This document shows, in pieces, positions 31,266-46,000 of a stretch of DNA of 64,000 nucleotides. Made by a program: the position numbers and the translations under genes. The notes beneath the pieces were generated by a model. That model was not told where the DNA came from. It worked only from the letters and a program-made list of their open reading frames with translations, and did no database searches. Positions within the stretch are counted from its first letter, which is position 1. Each line of letters begins with the position of its first letter. The DNA comes from Blastomyces gilchristii SLH14081 (Eukaryota; Ascomycota; Eurotiomycetes; Onygenales; Ajellomycetaceae). The DNA is taken from NCBI RefSeq assembly GCF_000003855.2, contig NW_003101673.1, positions 690,078 to 754,077 on the forward strand, written 5' to 3'.

Positions 31266-32401
31266 GCTATATTGACAAATGACTATGACGAGCCGGTAAA
31301 AGACGAAAGGGGTCCTAAGATCAATCTGGCCATTTGACCTTCATACTTAAATCTGACCAAAGAAGTGGAAATGGGTGGAGCTGCTGTACGCAGCGTAGAT
31401 GCGGTAATATAGGACATAGAGTACCCCAATACCCTAACCGCAATATTTTCTAGTTTTTATTTATATATAATTAATTCAGTTGGGTTGAATAGCATCAAAT
31501 TCGAATAGTATGCATTAGAGTGGGATCTAGCGCAAGAGCATGTAAATGAGTCTTCTAATACAAGGTTATACAGACTTGTATGTGCAACCGAACATGCCCT
31601 GAGGAAATAATGATGCTTTCAACACAGTACATGGAGCTCATCCAGGAAGTCGGAGAGTTGGAATTCACCATAACTTAAGAACATTTTTGTAATGTACACC
31701 GGAAATAACCACCTCGAACGCCGACGGATAGATATATATACAGGACCCAGCCTCTGAACCCATCGCCCAGCTCAATTACCAGGCGAACAACAGCACAACA
31801 GCAAGCGCCCATTACCACTTCTCTCCCTTCTCACCCATTGATGAAACATTAAGTGTAATGAAAAAAGCAAAAAACTTGGATATAGCCTGAATATGTAGTA
31901 GATGTGTGAAAACCAATAAGAATTGACAAGAAACTCAAGAAGGGTAAACAAGAGCCTGAATGCATCATTCACACATGCATGCAACAAAGATCCATCACCC
32001 GGGATATTTGGATATTTTTGTTCTTGTTGGGTTTGGATGAGTGTTGTGCCATATAAAAACCACATCGACTCGACAAGACCTCGACAGATAGAACTCATCA
32101 ATCAATCGCTTATTTTCGTACTTCCTTTTTCATTTTGCCTGGGGTCACCACGTTCCCAGTCACACAGTCGCGCCTAATCCAAGTTTTCAGGATCGTAAGC
32201 TAAGCTTTGAACTTCTTGTCCGCCAGAAACCTATTGAAATCGTTAAAAAGAATGCCCTGCCCTAGAGGAACAAAATCGCTACCCTCAATGACATCGACAA
32301 CCGAACTGCACGATTCGCTTTACACTTTAACATCACATACATCGAACCTTCTCACAGTCTCCACCCCCCCTCCCTTCCCCCGACAACAGATCTAGCCTTT
32401 C
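31266..32401. other. intergenic
   Basis: AT-rich DNA. The part next to 32402 is probably the 3' UTR of the MARVEL gene. No supportable gene. Confidence 0.4.
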
Positions 32402-33127
32402 TTACACCTGGGACATGGACGGGCGGGTGCGTCGGCCAGGACGTGGACCACGCATGTCAACCATCATGCCGCGAATACCGAGCCCAGAGATGACCGTGGA
32501 TGCCAAGAACGCCGCCCACAGGAACCAAAGGAAGGCAGAAACTGCCTGGGCTTCACGGCAACGCTTTTCTGGGCTCGGGGAGTCCCTGGTTATCGAGTTC
32601 CTTGAGGTGTATGTCTGCACACCACAGACAAATTGTCAGCATCGTTAAAACCTTGGAGGTTTCCACTATTTCAACCTTAATTGTTCTGCACGTACCTCGT
32701 TGCTACAGGAATGCACACGCAGCTTCGACGGCAGAGCAATAGCACCGCAGAAAATGAAGATGGTGTTCAGTAGATCAACAAGGAACACGACGCTAGGGTG
32801 GATCATGAATGCCTCGCTGATCGCGGCAGCAAATAGGTAGAAGAGCGTCAACATTGAAAACGCTGACACAAAGAGGATGTAGTTCACTGTTGACGAGCTG
32901 TCGTGAAATGCATCTGATATCATGTTGCCGATAAGTGCCATGATAATCACAGTGAAGATGGCCTAAGTGGGTGAAATGCATTCTATATCAGCTATCATAT
33001 CTCTTCTCTTCCATTCCCGCCTTCCTTTCGCTCTTCTCATGGGCGGAAGCCAAGAGTGTCTGGTTGGACGTCTGCGATTGCGTACCTCAATGCCCCGAAG
33101 GACTAGGTTAACCGTTCTCAGTCCCAT
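32402..33127 (-). CDS. MARVEL-domain (Nce102-like) integral membrane protein (3 exons)
   Basis: The model is complement(join(32402..32614,32696..32962,33086..33127)), 173 aa, all junctions in phase 0. Exon 1 encodes 14 residues (MGLRTVNLVLRGIE) and has a GTACGC donor; intron 2 has GTACGT and GTGCAG. Four hydrophobic spans are visible: ~5-30 (ending FTVIIMALIGNMI), ~40-65 (VNYILFVSAFSMLTLFYLF), ~70-92 (VVFLVDLLNTIFIFCGAIAL) and ~125-147 (FLWFLWAAFLASTVISGL). The length, four-span layout and initial TVNLVLRGIE fit fungal MARVEL/NCE102-type proteins of the plasma membrane, which in yeast organise eisosomes and sense sphingolipids. The tail is Arg/Pro-rich. The specific function of this member is inferred only. 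Confidence 0.85.
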
Positions 33128-35534
33128 TTTGACGGTCCTCGTTGTGCACGCCCTTTAACCAACTATATGGCGAGAATGTATGAGATGTGATGAAAGTAAA
33201 TTGAAATACCGAATGTTGCAATATTAGGCACTGTATGTCAGATCCAAATAGGGGAGTATAATTGATAACTTCCTGAGATGAATTGCACGATTTAGAATTC
33301 AACAGAGAAAAAAAAAAAAGAAAGAAGCAGCAGGGTGAGAAATATGCAGAAGGGGGGGGGGGGGCAATTCGGCATATTCGGGCTGCGGGGCAGGTTGACC
33401 AAATACCTACGTCATATAACTTTCTTTTCAGCATTCATCAGAAGGTATATACTTAAGGCCACTTTTGACTTTCTCTTTTAAAATTGCTCTTTTTGTCTAG
33501 ATGTGGCTCGGTACATCTAATGCAGTCTTCTGTTAGGTACCCAGGGTAGAAGTCATACCATGTGGTGCAGGCCTAGATTTTCTGTCAAAGCAAGCCGTGA
33601 TGGAGCAAAACATTCTGTATCACAATCTCATCTCATCGCAGTTATATTCTGTCGAGCTGTGGCCCAAATCCCACACCACTAGTATATTCAAACAGTTATA
33701 GAGGACACATCTACCCGCTCTAGCAAAAGCTACACTCCAAGATTACCACCCCGGAGTCAAAGGGGGAAAGTATGGGCTCATAGCATCCCGTGTTTGATGT
33801 GTTGCCTGTGTCAATCAATTCAGATTAGCAAGCTGTCAAACGCCAAAATCAAAGGGGAGGGGTCTTCCACGTCGTTGCCCATGTCAGCAAGGAAAGACAA
33901 AACAGACGGGGGATCTATGTACTCATCTAACATCCCTGGCCCGACCACCCAAACAATTTCGCCATTCACAGTCGCTACAATGTTGCCGCGTATCTCGATC
34001 CATGGGATTCGAGCATGGGTCGGGAGCTTCCATCGTGGCTCCTGGCTAGCACATGCGCTGAAATAAACTTTTGTACCAGAAGAAATAGCTTCTAATTGAC
34101 TTGTATTTTACCTAAGTAGCTAGCTACCTAGGTATGTAAGAGGAGATCGGTGATACAAAGATGATGTAATGGCAATGGTAGAAGAGCTTTTGTTCCGGTG
34201 ACGTCTGTTGCCAAGGAGTCGATGTGAATGCCATCACGTGATTTTTGGATGGAACGTTGGGGCCCCTAATAGAGATGCTGTGGTGTATCCCATGTTTACT
34301 TTAACTTCTAGTTATGGACAGGGGGGATTTGCTATGACTGAGATCGAGGGATCATAACTCACCCCCAGGTCTGATTAAATTTTCCATTAATATGAACTAA
34401 TAAACTGGGAAATGTCTGGACCCGCGGCAAAGAGACAACAGAGAGGGCAACTCAATATACATATATATACATGTATATAGAGTCCCTGCTGAACACCATA
34501 CAAGTGCATTTTATAAATATATGGCCCTCTTGGAACATAAGAATCCAACAAATGGTTACCACCGGAACCGGGGTCCTATCTAGAAGCCAGTCAGTGAGCG
34601 GTACGCAGTAGGAAACGAAGCACAAAACAGAAGCGGGGAAAATCAATAAAGTAGGGATCATCAGAGAGAAGATTAAATATTCGTCCTGGCCCGATGAAAA
34701 ACAAAGCCCCGTTCCCTCGAATTCATGGCCTTTTCCAGGGACAGAATAAGATGAGAATGAGATGTATGAATTTCCCAAGTGGGCATACGACTAAGGATGA
34801 CGATATGGTATTTCTCATCATTTGGTCGCTTTTCCTTTCCCCGGCCCCTTTTCTTGTGTGTCTTCTTCCTTTTTGGAGTTGGTGAAATAAACAGAAGGGG
34901 GAAATGATTATAACCTACATATAATTCAAACTCCAATATTGATGTAGCCGTATCATTGTAATACCGAACCAGCGGTAGCGGTAGACATAAATAACGTTAA
35001 ACCTGGTATTTCCATTCCTTTTTGATAATATGCAAACACACTGGATATCCGTACTTTTCTATCGTCGTCTGGTATACATTCTCCGAAAGTTATGGCAAGG
35101 CGTTGCAAGTGAATAAACACCAGAAATGGGATATGTTTATTTTTCGACATATGTACGGATGGTGTTGACTGGCCCGGGAAGCATCGGAAATATGCAACAC
35201 GCCGCCGAAATGATCGTAAAACGAAATTTATTTCATTCTCCTTCCGCTGAAATACCTTGTTGGTTTCCTTTTTTCTGGATGTGTGTCTGTATGTCACATC
35301 AATGCGTAGCAATCATATAAAAAAAGAGCAAATGGTATCGAATAACCGAAAATCGCAACATCGTCATCGTCGTCAGCATCATCATCAACATCATCATACA
35401 TATGGATTTGAGTCTGAGAAAGGGCCTAATGCAAAAAGCAACACCACGACTATAACACCTAAATGACCAAAGGAGGTAGCTAGGGCAAATGTAAGGAAAA
35501 ATTCCGAAAGAGGAACAAGAAAATGACCCAATGC
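33128..35534. other. intergenic, 2.4 kb
   Basis: A G run (13 consecutive G) lies at about 33352-33364. An open fragment at 33822-34056 is listed separately. CACGTGAT occurs near 34235. From about 34900 the DNA is likely the 3' UTR of SNF1. No complete gene is visible. Confidence 0.4.
33822..34056 (-). pseudogene. open 78-codon fragment without a start, possible terminal exon or relic
   Basis: The minus strand is open from a TTTATTTCAG acceptor-like site (~34057) to a TGA. It includes ARIPWIEIRGNIVATVNGEI, VWVVGPGMLDEYIDPPSVLS and LADMGNDVEDPSPLILAFDS. The residue mix looks coding, but no in-frame ATG starts it and no convincing upstream exon could be spliced on. The family is not recognised. 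Confidence 0.33.
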
Positions 35535-38315
<2,781 letters not shown>

Positions 38316-39452
38316 GGATGGGGCGATTTAGTAGAGATTGATATTCCGAGTATTTTTCGTATTATATATTTTATATATCTTTCTTTCCCAATATATATAT
38401 GCGATGCAGGCGTCGTCGGATAGATAGGGCTGCGGAACAATGACGACAGACGGTCTGTGGATTTTGGCTAGCGTGAGCGCTTTGACTTTTATTTTATATC
38501 CGTGAGAGTCGAACTAACCCATTGATATCGGGTATGTGTTCTTGCGTCGATATAGGCGGATATATCCCACAGTAGAGGCGGGTGGTCGTGGGCTCCTTAA
38601 GGCTGTGGTGGTGGGCTGGTGATGTCGACAAAGTTTGGAGGGGGAATATTTAATGTGTAGCCACCATTTAGCTGCATGCAGGAAAACTGCGGAGAACACA
38701 CACCTGCATAGTAGTTTATATAATATCGTGAAAATGATGGAAAGCTAATGTACTAGTACTTAAGAACTGATTATGATTGTCATTAAATAATATATATACT
38801 GGTAATATCGATGTTGTATAGTACTGTACAATCGGATTCTCGCAACAGCTACGAAATGAGGCAAAGGGTCTGTCGGTGAAATCTTCTCTAAGGGCGTAGC
38901 CAGCGTTGCATTTCCTATATATCCGGTGTAACTATATCAGGACGGCTAAGGAAGAAGAAAATATGTATATATATATATAAAAAAAGGTAAGTAAATACAT
39001 GAAGAACAGGCAACTCAGAGCGCCTGTTCAACACTAGGCAGTCAATCACCCAACCGCCAACCTCCATATACCATGCGCCATATCTAATCTGACGGGTAGA
39101 ATAATGTACAGGTTAGGAATGGGCCATTTCCTTTTTTGTTGCTCACCCTTTGCCAGCTTTTTGTGCAGCTAACAGAAAAATAATAATGCTAATAATCACA
39201 TCGAAAAGAAAAAGAATCAACTATGTAAAAGGTCAAAATGGCGCAAAATTTCAAAAGTAGAAACAAAGGAATAGGAGATGTTTGAAATCCAGAACCGTAA
39301 CGCCAGAACACCATGCTGATTTTGTTGTATGAAGTAGAAAATTATGTTTGAGTGGGCCAAAGCCACGAGGCGATTGAAGGGCAATTGGTTACTCCAATGC
39401 TGGATAATGCAGGGTGTCGAGGATATTCCATGTCCGCTGGCGAGATCCCAAC
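38316..39452. other. SNF1 promoter and convergent-side spacer
   Basis: TATA-rich stretches lie upstream of the SNF1 ATG (~38362-38400) and a (TA)n run at about 38963-38980. The 39000-39450 part is likely the 3' UTR of UPS1. No gene is seen. Confidence 0.4.
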
Positions 39453-40295
39453 TTAACCATCGTCATCGGCATTGTTATGGGAATGGGGTTGCTCGTGATG
39501 ACCGTGAACGCCGTGCATCCAGACACGCTTCCACGGCCCCTCATGGCCAGCTTCACGATCCTCCCGCATCCCCTCCAGGACACCGACGATTCCGCCATTT
39601 CGTAACCGCTCCAAAACCACGTTCATGCCCTGCTTGCTCCTCAGCACAGCATCTCGGGTCCGCTTTACGCCCACGAGTTCAATTGTCCGCTGGATCCCGG
39701 CCGTTGACCATGATGCAAGGAGGCCTCGTCTGCTATGAGGATCTTCCTCAGCATGTTCGCCTGCTGAGAAAGAGTCGATCTTCTTGGGACGATTGAGCAT
39801 CGCTTGCCCTAGGCTTGATCGAAATATAACAGTGGTTTTCACGCTTGTCCTCTCATCCTTTGGCTCATCAATGGACGAGCCTGACCACCACGTCCGGGGT
39901 TTGGAGCTGCCGTTTTCCGATGGGGGAGGGAGGCGTCGGTATAGTTGCTTCTCCACAACGCTGAGGATGCCCGTCCACTCCATATTCCGCGATTCCGTCT
40001 GCATCCAGCCTTCTTTCAGGTCTACAACGGTAGTCTCAAGGATAAAACTTTGGCCTGAATTCTCACTGCCACCAATTCCCTTGGGCAGCAACTTCAACAT
40101 GGCCGAGGGAATCTTGGATCTCTTGAGTATCAGCCGGGTAGTATGCAAGCGCTCTGTGATAGGATCGACATAGCGATCAATGACATCGGTCGTCAGGACA
40201 TGGCGAGAGTAAGGGTTCGGATAACGGAGGAAGTAGGCGAGGGAGACAGCGGGAAAAGCGTAGTCGTAGTTGAAGGTGCTTTCGAAGAACTTCAT
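39453..40295 (-). CDS. UPS1: Ups1-type PRELI/MSF1 lipid-transfer protein
   Basis: A single exon of 280 aa. The first ATG in frame is at 40295 (MKFFEST). Residues ~1-170 are a PRELI/MSF1 domain: FLRYPNPYSRHVLTTDVIDR, RLHTTRLILKRSKIPSAMLK, then ILETTVVDLKEGWMQTESRN and EWTGILSVVEKQLYRR. RYPNPYSxHVL and LxTTRLLxK match yeast Ups1 rather than Ups2. Ups1, stabilised by Mdm35, carries phosphatidic acid across the mitochondrial intermembrane space for cardiolipin synthesis. A fungal insertion rich in Ser/Lys lies at ~120-170, and the C-terminal ~30 residues are His/Gly-rich (HGVHGHHEQPHSHNN), an extension absent from yeast Ups1. Two CCAAT boxes (about 40557 and 40584) lie 260-290 bases upstream. Confidence 0.92.
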   Translation of the reverse strand: MKFFESTFNYDYAFPAVSLAYFLRYPNPYSRHVLTTDVIDRYVDPITERLHTTRLILKRSKIPSAMLKLLPKGIGGSENSGQSFILETTVVDLKEGWMQTESRNMEWTGILSVVEKQLYRRLPPPSENGSSKPRTWWSGSSIDEPKDERTSVKTTVIFRSSLGQAMLNRPKKIDSFSAGEHAEEDPHSRRGLLASWSTAGIQRTIELVGVKRTRDAVLRSKQGMNVVLERLRNGGIVGVLEGMREDREAGHEGPWKRVWMHGVHGHHEQPHSHNNADDDG

Positions 40296-41032
40296 CGTCA
40301 AGGCATTGGCGTCTAGTCTCGCCTATCAGAAGAGATACCGAAGAAGCTTGACGACTGGCGGAAGAGACTCAAACTGCGAACTACGGGAGTTGGATATCGA
40401 CAACGTCAAGCTGCTTTCTTTTTTCGTTTCTTCGATCTTTGCCCTCCAATTCAATGCCTTTTTTGCCCGCTTTTGGTTGGCCTGGAGCAGGAGGCTTAGT
40501 CATCATGCGCTAACTAAGTCTATTACGGTAACTTTGCTGGAAGCTCAGCGTTATTGACCAATAGAAACTCAGAAAAATATTCACCAATCAGAGTAGCAGA
40601 TGCGTTCTTATTATACCCTAGCGAAACTATGTACGTCCTTATAGGTGAATCGAATGATTCAAGCAGAACACGAGAAAGGACAAAAAAAAGGAAAAGGAAA
40701 AGGAAAAGAAAAAAGGAAAATGTGAAACAAAAGAGAGAGAAAAAAGCCCTTGTGTGCCTTAACACATAGTTACCCGGGCGAGGTTTTGCACTTGTGCATA
40801 TAGGACCCAGGGCCTTCCATATGACTACAAGCGTGGGTGGCGAGGAGGGCTCCTATACTAGTAGAGCACGGATGATATGAGTTTTCCGAGTGCTGACAAT
40901 CAGCGCTCCATTCCCAATGTCCCCAGGAGCAGTTGTTATACACAACGCTTTTCTGAGAATCTGTCCAGAACACCGGCTTCGTTCTCCGTCAAACACGTCA
41001 CGCCTTACAGTGGCTAGAGCTTGGATGGGGGG
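40296..41032. other. UPS1 promoter region
   Basis: ACCAAT motifs lie near 40557 and 40584, and a purine-rich tract at about 40680-40745. No gene is seen. Confidence 0.4.
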
Positions 41033-42249
41033 CTAATTGAGATCAGTCGCCAAAAACTGGGCCTCTATTTCAACACAAGCGGTTACTAGATCGACAGAAC
41101 CTCGAACTATATCAGACGGGATCATGAATGGGTCAAATCCAAGTGAGGAACAGTCTTCATTGAATAGCTCGAGATAAGCAGATCCTGTGTCGTCAAGCAC
41201 GAGAATGGTATGTATTAATACAGACCAAGGAAGCCTAACGTTCACATAGATCTAGAAGAAACATGGACGGAATAAGATATCATTTTATTGTACATACATA
41301 GGATTACCCCGCAATGAAAGAAGCTCAATTTAACCTACGCTAAGCATATCGGATTGTTCGTATACGCGTGGGTCATTGGGGATTCTCTGAGGATCGCGCG
41401 GATGAGTAGACAGAGAAGCAAGTTGGGGAACCGGAGCAGAGACCTAGAAGATAACACACACAAAATTGGTTTCCAATGCCCAATTTGTTTGAAGGCCCAG
41501 AAAAAGTAAATTGAAACGTACCGATTCGCCCCAATGCCCTCCGGCCCATGTTCTGCTCTCCATTTTGGCAGCTCCTCCTCTAAATTGACCGGCTCCCGAG
41601 TTGGGGCAATTTTCATATGACCGTTATACCAGTAGGATACTGCACCACTAACGACTTTCAGGGTCCCATTTCTGTAGGCTTCCATAACAGCTTTGATATT
41701 CGTACGATATAGAGTCGTCCAATCCGCATCGTACAACTCCTTCAGGGTTTCTAGACGATAGTAGGCTATAGGTTGAAGTCCTGGCGGTTCAGAAGGTGGA
41801 ATACTAACATTATTTGTGAGCTGAGACTCATTTAAGAAGTTTTGGCCTCGCTTCGTAGACATTTAGAGGACTTACGGAGGTCCTGGAGGAGTACGGTTGA
41901 GAAAACATAGGGAAGGTAACGCTCCTTCAGACTTTCGACCATGTCAGGCCGCTGTGCCACAGTAAACCTTTCAATTTGCTCCTTCGCAAAGTTGAGTTTC
42001 CAATCTCTCCACCTAGCACGAGCATATCAGCTTGATTATTTATACGAAGCTATGAATAGCATAGATGAGATCATGTTTGAAAGGAGAAACAGCTCTCATC
42101 AATAGGAAGGCAGGTGGTGAGTTCTACTTCTGATACTCAACAGGATCAAAAAGCGCCTTCATAATGGCTTTCTTGTCCCAGCATGCCCATTCCTCTTCTA
42201 TTACTAGGATGGCCGAATACGGCTCTGGTGTTTCTTTTGGGATCTCCAT
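41033..42249 (-). CDS. hypothetical protein, five exons
   Basis: The preferred model is complement(join(41033..41251,41339..41443,41518..41780,41876..42012,42137..42249)), 278 aa. Pieces in order: MEIPKETPEPYSAILVIEEE, DPVEWRDWKLNFAKEQIERF, ERYLPYVFSTVLLQDLR, PIAYYRLETLKELYDADWTT, WYNGHMKIAPTREPVNLEEE, IPNDPRVYEQSDMLSIYVNV and LVTACVEIEAQFLATDLN. Frame continuity over five exons makes a real gene likely, but I do not recognise the family. The exon 3/4 junction is uncertain: a weak GTTTCA donor with a TCTAG acceptor keeps frame and is used here, while the stronger GTACGT donor at 41521 would need a CAGAG acceptor at 41385. The protein is acidic, apparently soluble and without a signal peptide. 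Confidence 0.62.
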
Positions 42250-43005
42250 GCTTCGCTATCGAAGGGAGTCGAAAGGGTGTCGTAAACAGGTTACATAGTA
42301 AGTAGAGAGATGGGTGGCGAAATTATATAGAATGTGATTGGTAAGCCCGTTTAAGTAACAACCTCTATTCCAAGGTTAACCTTTCAGTTATAAGAACCCT
42401 GTAATTCTTACAGGCTCATCCATTTATTTCACTTATACAAAATCATTTTTCAACAATCTACTCTATATCTAGAGGCATATTGGGTAGATAAGCTAATTTA
42501 ACGTCTGCTAGTGCCCGCCGGGTGCTCACGGCCCGTAGCCCTAGTTCGGGCTAGTTCAAGGGTCGCCTCCAGCTACTACCCGACAAACCCTTACGAACAT
42601 TCAGGAATGTGATCCAGGAGAGGCATGAGATATTGTTTGGTTTGGGAGGTCGTTTTGTTCGTATGGCAGACCACTGCGGTTTCAGTCGTCGTTTGAGCCT
42701 TTATCCTCCGCCCAATTGGGTGCGGTCACCGGCCAAACTGCACAGCGAAGCGATGCATATATCCTGCCCAATGGCGCCTAAATGTGCAAATCGACTGGTA
42801 AAACTCCAGCTAATGATGGCGTGACACCAATGCAGAGCAGCGCCCGCCTTGTAATTGGCGGCTTCGGGATCAGGCTGGCAGGCAGGCAATGACATGGCTT
42901 GTCACTCTGAACCTCATCGATCATGGAGAAAGCAATTCTATCCTTTCGTGAATTACGCTTCTTCGTTGATGAAGATTGTCTTCTATGCGTTGAGGATGCT
43001 TTATT
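42250..43005. other. intergenic between two divergent genes
   Basis: A GC-rich patch at about 42505-42590 stands out from its surroundings and contains AGCCCTAGTTCGGGCT, a short hairpin. It has no tRNA-like A/B box pair. The promoter of the STAND gene must lie in the last part. Confidence 0.4.
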
Positions 43006-46000
43006 ATGGAAGCAGTCAGTGCAGTTGCAAATATTGTTGCGCTCGTGGAGGTGACCGCGAAGATTGCCATTGAGTGTCTCACGTATATCAATGCGGTCAG
43101 GGCTGCGTCTGCTGATAAACTACTCCTCGAGAAGGAAATCAATTCCTTGCTCGACATTCTCGATGATGCCAAGCAACTTCTGAATGGTCCCAATACCGCG
43201 AAGCTATCTTCCTCGCAGAAACTACACAATGCGGTTGTCGACTGCCACTCGCAGCTCTCAGAGCTGGAAGCCAGAGTCAAGCCGAAGAAGCCCCGCAAGA
43301 TCGCAGGTTTCATCAAATTTCGGTCGTCTTTAAAGTGGCCCTTCGAGAGCAAAGAGTTCGAAAAACGTCTCCAGAACATGGAGCGATGTAGGAATACTAT
43401 ACTTTTAGCATTGCAGATTGATCAAACGTAAGCCACACATCAATTTGAACTGGTCTTTAAGGGATTATTATCTAACAATGAGTGTATACAGAGTTGCTAT
43501 TCTCAGCATAGTAGAGAATCAAGATAACGCAACACTCTCAACAGTTCTATCGCACCTACCCTCTGCTGAGGGGGCATCTTTCGATTCTCATGCCAACGAG
43601 GGTGACCCAAAATGCCACCCTGATACCCGAACGGATATCCTTCAGCAGATTTTTAACTGGGCAACGGATCAACAGTCCCAGGCCATCTTCTGGCTAAATG
43701 GGATGGCTGGTACCGGAAAATCTACTATTTCACGAACTGTGGCTCAAACCCTTTCTGGCATGGGCTTTCTAGGTGCCAGCTTCTTTTTCAGAAGGGGCGA
43801 AGGCGACCGTGGCCATGCAGCGAAATTTTTCACTACCATTATCGCCCAGATGGTGTCCAAATTGCCGGTGTTGTTAGAACATGTGAAAAAGGCTATTGAA
43901 GCAGATCCTGACTTGGTCAAGAAGGCTCTTACCGAGCAATTTGAGAAATTTATTTTGGAGCCTTTGCTTGAGTTGACGGGACGGTTTCCAAAGGCACCAC
44001 ATCTCGTTATTGTGATTGATGCTTTAGATGAATGCGAACGCGAGCAAGATATAATAGCCATCCTTCACCATTTGGCCAGGACGAAAACTATTCAGTCGAT
44101 AAACTTGCGGATCTTCGTAACTAGCAGGCCGGAATTACCGATTCGATTGGGTTTTTAAGGCCATGGCAGGAGACATGCATCGTGACGTAGTATTGCATGA
44201 TATCCCACGCCCCGCCATTGCGCATGATATATCAGTTTTTCTGAAGCATGAACTATCGAAAGTCAAGGACGATCATAACCAATCGCTCAGCACGTCCGAC
44301 TCCTTTCTACCTCCAGATTGGCCTGGACAACGTCGCCTCAACATCCTCGTGGACATGGCGCTACCGCTCTTCATTTTTGCGGCCACTACGTGTCGATTTG
44401 TTGGCGATCCCAGATTCCACCCAGAAAAGCGCCTAGGGTTGGTACTAAAATACCGAACAGCCGCGCAGACATCCAAATTCGACAAAACTTATCTTCCAGT
44501 GCTGGACCAGTTACTCACTGGTCTCGATGAAGACGAGAAAGAGGTTATGCTTGCTGAGTTCGAAGAAGTTGTTGGCTCAATTATAATTCTCACAGAGCCT
44601 CTGTCCACAAATTCACTGGAAAATCTCCTCGGGCTTGAAAAACCGGAGGTCGACCGAAGACTGAAAATGCTTCACTCGGTCCTGAATGTTCCAAATAACC
44701 AAGATTCCCCCGTCCGGTTGTCACATCTTTCATTCCGCGATTTCCTTATCGACACAAAAAAGCGCGGCAAATCCCCGTTCTTTCTCGACGAAATGAACCA
44801 ACACAAGCGCGTAGCTTCTAGATGCCTTGACTTATTATCTCGGCCTGGGGTTCTGAAAACGAACATTTGCGATATAAAAGTACCTGGCACGTTTAGAGTG
44901 GATATTGACAGGAAGACGATAGATATGTGCCTCCCGAATGAAGTAAAGTATGCCTGCCGTCATTGGGTATATCATTTGGAGCAGAGTGGCGATCATATCC
45001 GCGATGAGGACCGAGTCGATAAGTTCCTTCAGGAGCGTTTCATTCACTGGCTTGAAGGCCTCATTTCAGAGGCGATCCCAATGATCAAAACGCTGCTAAA
45101 TTTAACTGCGGTAAATAAGTAGCCCTGTGTTCAAAAATGTTCGTCGTCCCTCTAACTAACGTTTTAACAATATAGCCCGGTGAGAGCAACGCTCTAGCAC
45201 TATTCCTCAATGACGCAAGACGTTTCGTTCTGAGAAACAGGCAGATTATACATACTGCACCTCTTCAGGTTTATTCGTCAGCTTTGGCTTTCGCTCCAGA
45301 GAGCAGCGTTGTCAAAAAGCAGTTTAAAGATCATGTCCCGTCGTGGATCCGCCGTGTGTCGGGTCTCCTCACTGACTGGGGGGATACCCTGCAGACGCTT
45401 GATAGCAACACTGGATATATTGCAAAGATTCTCTTCTCGAGCGATAATAAGTTGCTTGCCGCTGAAACAAACGAGGCAGTCATACTTTGGGACGCTGAAA
45501 CCGGAGAACAGAGGCAAAAATTCCAACATCCTCCCAGCAGCTACGACTTTGCGTTTGCTTGGAATAGTGATCTCCTCGCCATTGCGGCCCGTTCTTCGAT
45601 ACAGATAATTAAACCGTCTACAGGAATGGTACTCCGGGAGCTACCTGCTCAATCCGAAGAACGTTTCGTAACTGTTCTATTCTCACCGAACGATAAGGTT
45701 CTAGCGTCGGCATCTCCCCATATCATACGGCTGTGGGACCCCGATTTAGGAGAGCTTCTACAGACGATTGAGACAGGCGACCCTCCTTGGCATAACCATC
45801 TTTGTTTCTCCGGGGATGGTAGTTATCTAGCCTTTACACTAAGAGAACGAGAAATCAAAGTGTGGGACGTACGTGAGAAACGCCTATTGCGCACATTTAC
45901 CGGACATAAGCACCGGGTGCGCAATTTCTCATTTTCACACAGCGGGGATATTGTCTCAATGTCAGAAGATGTGATAAAAATCTGGAATCCGTCAACCGAG

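Noticed and set aside
42500..42600. tRNA or structured RNA in a GC-rich patch
   Set aside because: A short hairpin is present, but no tRNA A-box/B-box pair or cloverleaf could be drawn.
44163..45122. A separate 319-aa gene starting MAGDMH
   Set aside because: It is the continuation of the NACHT protein after the T-run frameshift; its first residues complete the preceding motif.
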